This document shows, in pieces, positions 4,793-7,215 of a stretch of DNA of 7,215 bases (the stretch's first letter is position 1; each line of letters begins with the position of its first letter). Both the position numbers and the translations under genes were made by a program. Location: contig JBFHVL010000170.1 in NCBI GenBank assembly GCA_041589565.1, forward strand, positions 1 through 7,215, given 5' to 3'. The notes below the pieces were generated by a model that searched no databases, was not told where the DNA came from, and was given only the letters and a program-made list of their open reading frames with translations. Source of the stretch: Pleionea sp041589565. Lineage in GTDB: Bacteria; Pseudomonadota; Gammaproteobacteria; Enterobacterales; Kangiellaceae.

Positions 4793-5566
4793 TTAGTGAA
4801 CTTTGGTAAGTTTTCTTCGTTTATATTCTTTTATTTTTTCCAGCTCATGCTGAAAGGTTTGCTCAGTAAATACACTGCGCGAGGAATCTATGAGCTTGCC
4901 TCCCAGTTCCTTCTTCATTTCACGAGCGGTTTGCACCATAGTTTGATAGGCAGTCTCTGGCTCATAGGCTCCAGGAACACCCATAAAGAAAGATATTCCA
5001 GCAAAATTTTCATTGTTCATGGTATCAAGATCGAACACACCCGGTTTAAACGCGTTAGCGACCGAGAAAAATTTTTGCTTATTATTTTGAGCAGACTTAA
5101 ATCGATGAAAAATATCCATTTCACCAAAGCGACAACCTTTTTCGATCAACTGTTGTAGCAGTTCAGCGCCCTTATAGGGTTGTTCCTGATTGACCAGTGT
5201 TAATGAAAAAATCAACTCCGGATCACCAGAGTACCCTTCTTCTTCATTTTCTGTTGAAAGAGAGTCTTGGTCCTCAAGAATTAAACGATCATCACGAGAA
5301 GCGATTATAGGTTCATCAACACGGTTGTTATCAATCGTTTCGCTCGTCTCGGAATGAGTTTCACGAGGAGTCTTTTTAATGACCCTTACTTCTCCTATGC
5401 CATCGCGATCAAAACCTTCGCGATCCCGAAAGTCTTCGTCTGGCAAACCACTCAGGTCAAGACCTTTGCTTTTTCCATTACGAACTCTACGCCAGGCATC
5501 GAAAGCCACAACACCTATAATGATGAGGCCAATAATACCCAGAATAATTCTAAGCTCCCACTCCAT
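4793..5566 (-). CDS. zipA: Cell division protein ZipA
   Basis: The 257-residue product is an inner-membrane division protein that binds the C-terminal tail of FtsZ and tethers the Z ring. A single N-terminal membrane helix (about 5-22, starting with WELRIILGIIG) has a very short periplasmic side and is followed by a basic stretch (WRRVRNGK). A charged, mostly acidic linker follows (about 28-114), then the FtsZ-binding ZipA C-terminal domain (about 116-252). This domain contains ELIFSLTLVNQ, GCRFGEMDIFHRF, FSVANAFKPGVFDLD and FFMGVPG. The linker is much shorter than the Pro/Gln-rich one of E. coli ZipA (328 residues overall) and is not Pro/Gln-rich. GGGAG lies 7 nt before the ATG. The gene starts 14 bp after the smc stop, and the smc-zipA pairing supports the assignment. 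Confidence 0.95.
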   Translation of the reverse strand: MEWELRIILGIIGLIIIGVVAFDAWRRVRNGKSKGLDLSGLPDEDFRDREGFDRDGIGEVRVIKKTPRETHSETSETIDNNRVDEPIIASRDDRLILEDQDSLSTENEEEGYSGDPELIFSLTLVNQEQPYKGAELLQQLIEKGCRFGEMDIFHRFKSAQNNKQKFFSVANAFKPGVFDLDTMNNENFAGISFFMGVPGAYEPETAYQTMVQTAREMKKELGGKLIDSSRSVFTEQTFQHELEKIKEYKRRKLTKVH

Positions 5567-5580
5567 GTGTCGCTCCCTTA

Positions 5581-7215
5581 TTACATTGCGGCCATAGCAG
5601 CAGCTTCATCAATGTCTACTGCCACAAGACGTGAAACTCCAGGCTCTTGCATTGTTACACCAGCTAACTGATGCGCCATTTCCATTGCCACCTTGTTATG
5701 CGAAATATAAATAAACTGAACTTTTTCTGACATGCTTTTAACCAAATTACAGAAACGTCCAACGTTGGCATCATCTAATGGAGCATCAACCTCGTCTAGC
5801 ATACAGAAAGGTGCAGGATTTAATTGGAATATTGAAAATACCAAAGCAATCGCGGTAAGCGCCTTCTCACCACCAGACAATAAGTGGATGGTTGAGTTGC
5901 GTTTACCCGGCGGCCTAGCCATAACCGTCACTCCAGTATCCAGTAAGTCTTCACCGGTAAGCTCCAGATAGGCATGACCACCACCAAACACTTTTGGGAA
6001 AAGTTCTTTCAGTCCTGAGTTAATTTTATCGAAGGTTTCTTTAAATCGAGTTCGCGTTTCTTTATCAATTTTTCGAATCGCTGACTCGAGCGTTTCAAGT
6101 GCCTCAACCAGATCTTCATGCTGCGCATCTAAGTAAACTTTGCGCTCTTCCTGTTGTTTATGTTCTTCAATGGCAGCGAGATTAATTGCACCAAGGCGTT
6201 GTATTTTAGCCCCCAACTCTTCAAGCTTCTGTTGCCAGTCAAGCTCGTTGGCTTCTTCAGGAAGGTTATTGGCGATATCTTCGATGGAATGCTCTTCTTC
6301 CGCCAAGGTTTCAGCTTGAGTGTTTTGACGGGTTTTGCATTCCTGCCACTCCATGCGCGCACGTTCAAGCCGACTACGAATGGCCTGCGCCGCTTGCTCT
6401 GCTTCCATACGTTTTTTGTCAAATGCGCGAAGATTATTGTCGGCCTCTGTAACTTTTTCACGAGCCTGTTTTAATTCGTCTTCAACAATTAATCGTTTTT
6501 CCAGAGCTTCTTCTAACTCGATATTATTGTCGTCACCGGGCTCTTCCAGATTCACCAACGAATCTTCTAGCTCTACTTTGCGTTGTTGAAGTTGAGCAAT
6601 TTGTTGATCCATTCGAGCAAAGCTGTTTTGTGCTGAGTTAATTTCAGTGCGTATAGACTCAACGCGCAACGCCAGTTTATGAGCGACATCTTTGGCTTCT
6701 CGTGCTCGATTTCTCGCCTGCTCCAACTGACTACGAAGCTCTTCTCGTTTAGCGGTTAGCTCTTCTTTTTGATCGCTATCACTGGCCATGTGCTCTACCA
6801 GCTCCTGAATAACAGCGCGACTTTTAGCCATTGCTTTTTCGTCGTCTTTCATTTGCTGGATAGCTTCGGCCTTTTCACGTTGAAGCTTTTCAATGCGATT
6901 ACGCGTTTGCTCCAATTTAGCTTGTTGACTGCCTACTTTCGCTCGTAACTCGCTGTATTTTTTGTTCGCATCTCTTAGTTCACGCTGTTTTTGTTCCCAG
7001 CTATTTTCAAGATCTCGAATCTGCTCACGCATTTCTTCAGCTCGCTGCTCCTGTTCTTCGAGCAACATTTCTTTTTCTTCTAAAAGCGCAACCAGTTCTT
7101 TTAATTCAGCTTCTCGCTCGACTAAACCTGCTTCGTTTTTGGAGCTGCGAGAAACTCGAATCCAATTTTTTCCTAACCAGATCCCGTCACGGGTGATGAC
7201 ACTCTCACCTTCCGA
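5581..7215 (-). CDS. smc: Chromosome partition protein SMC, C-terminal part (5' end beyond right edge)
   Basis: The frame is open at the right edge, giving 544 residues plus the stop. The internal ATG at 7068 is not a start, because coding continues upstream. The visible part begins inside or just after the hinge (GESVITRDGIWLG). It runs through the return coiled coil of about 300 residues, rich in Glu, Gln, Arg and Leu, to the C-terminal ATPase head. The head has the ABC signature LLSGGEKALTA about 100 residues before the end, Walker B with the catalytic glutamate in CMLDEVDAPLDDAN, and the switch histidine in YISHNK. SMC with ScpA and ScpB forms the ring that compacts and segregates the nucleoid; here the N-terminal Walker A half is outside the window. 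The presence of SMC argues against an enterobacterial MukB lineage. It is the first visible gene of an smc-zipA-ligA cluster. Confidence 0.97.
   Translation of the reverse strand, partial: SEGESVITRDGIWLGKNWIRVSRSSKNEAGLVEREAELKELVALLEEKEMLLEEQEQRAEEMREQIRDLENSWEQKQRELRDANKKYSELRAKVGSQQAKLEQTRNRIEKLQREKAEAIQQMKDDEKAMAKSRAVIQELVEHMASDSDQKEELTAKREELRSQLEQARNRAREAKDVAHKLALRVESIRTEINSAQNSFARMDQQIAQLQQRKVELEDSLVNLEEPGDDNNIELEEALEKRLIVEDELKQAREKVTEADNNLRAFDKKRMEAEQAAQAIRSRLERARMEWQECKTRQNTQAETLAEEEHSIEDIANNLPEEANELDWQQKLEELGAKIQRLGAINLAAIEEHKQQEERKVYLDAQHEDLVEALETLESAIRKIDKETRTRFKETFDKINSGLKELFPKVFGGGHAYLELTGEDLLDTGVTVMARPPGKRNSTIHLLSGGEKALTAIALVFSIFQLNPAPFCMLDEVDAPLDDANVGRFCNLVKSMSEKVQFIYISHNKVAMEMAHQLAGVTMQEPGVSRLVAVDIDEAAAMAAM

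Noticed and set aside
4796..5158. 120-residue plus-strand ORF opposite zipA
   Set aside because: It lies fully antisense to a well-supported gene and its residues look like a reverse-frame shadow, with no recognisable motif.
6129..6461. 110-residue minus-strand ORF inside smc
   Set aside because: It is a second frame within the SMC coiled-coil coding region, rich in Lys and Arg as expected from frame-shifted Glu/Gln/Arg codons.
5581..7068. smc starting at the ATG at 7068 as a complete short gene
   Set aside because: The frame continues upstream with SMC hinge sequence to the window edge, so this ATG is internal.

Overview
The window comes from a gammaproteobacterium that uses SMC rather than MukB for chromosome organisation. 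It carries the smc-zipA-ligA gene order seen in Pseudomonas and its marine relatives (Cellvibrionales such as Saccharophagus and Teredinibacter). ZipA limits the choice to Gammaproteobacteria. The moderate base composition suggests a marine relative rather than a high-GC pseudomonad. The genus assignment is inference. Every gene I can support lies on the minus strand, so transcription runs from right to left.

Right part (2152-7215): a core cell-cycle cluster. It holds the C-terminal part of smc (open at the right edge), then zipA (14 bp gap), then ligA (71 bp gap with a hairpin), then a MarR-family regulator whose ATG overlaps the ligA stop (TAATG). mntP, a manganese efflux pump, follows after 44 bp. 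Those 44 bp and the end of marR contain a perfect 7-bp inverted repeat that may be an operator.

Middle (1273-1567): 295 bp without a gene. This AT-rich stretch separates the core genes from the accessory region. It holds a near-palindrome repeated in direct orientation, a perfect DnaA-box 9-mer and a weak candidate promoter facing left.

Left part (1-1271): an integron-type gene cassette array. Three short minus-strand ORFs are separated by two nearly identical 48-bp sites that fold as attC sites: R boxes ending in AAC/GTT, a 3-nt unpaired spacer, L boxes, one extrahelical G, a 6-bp terminal stem and a 5-nt loop. The first 11 bases of the window match the start of a third such site. The first cassette begins at a G^TTAAAC crossover sequence just before its start codon. 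No integrase gene is present between the array and mntP, so the integrase must lie beyond the left edge, lie elsewhere, or be missing. Two cassette products are small predicted exported proteins that I do not recognise. The third resembles DUF6966-type proteins.

The most unusual point is that all three cassette ORFs run into their own attC in the same frame. The recombination site therefore encodes a shared C-terminal tail (Asn-[Lys/Gln]-Ser-Lys-Gln) and the stop codon. This is seen directly for two ORFs and predicted for the third.
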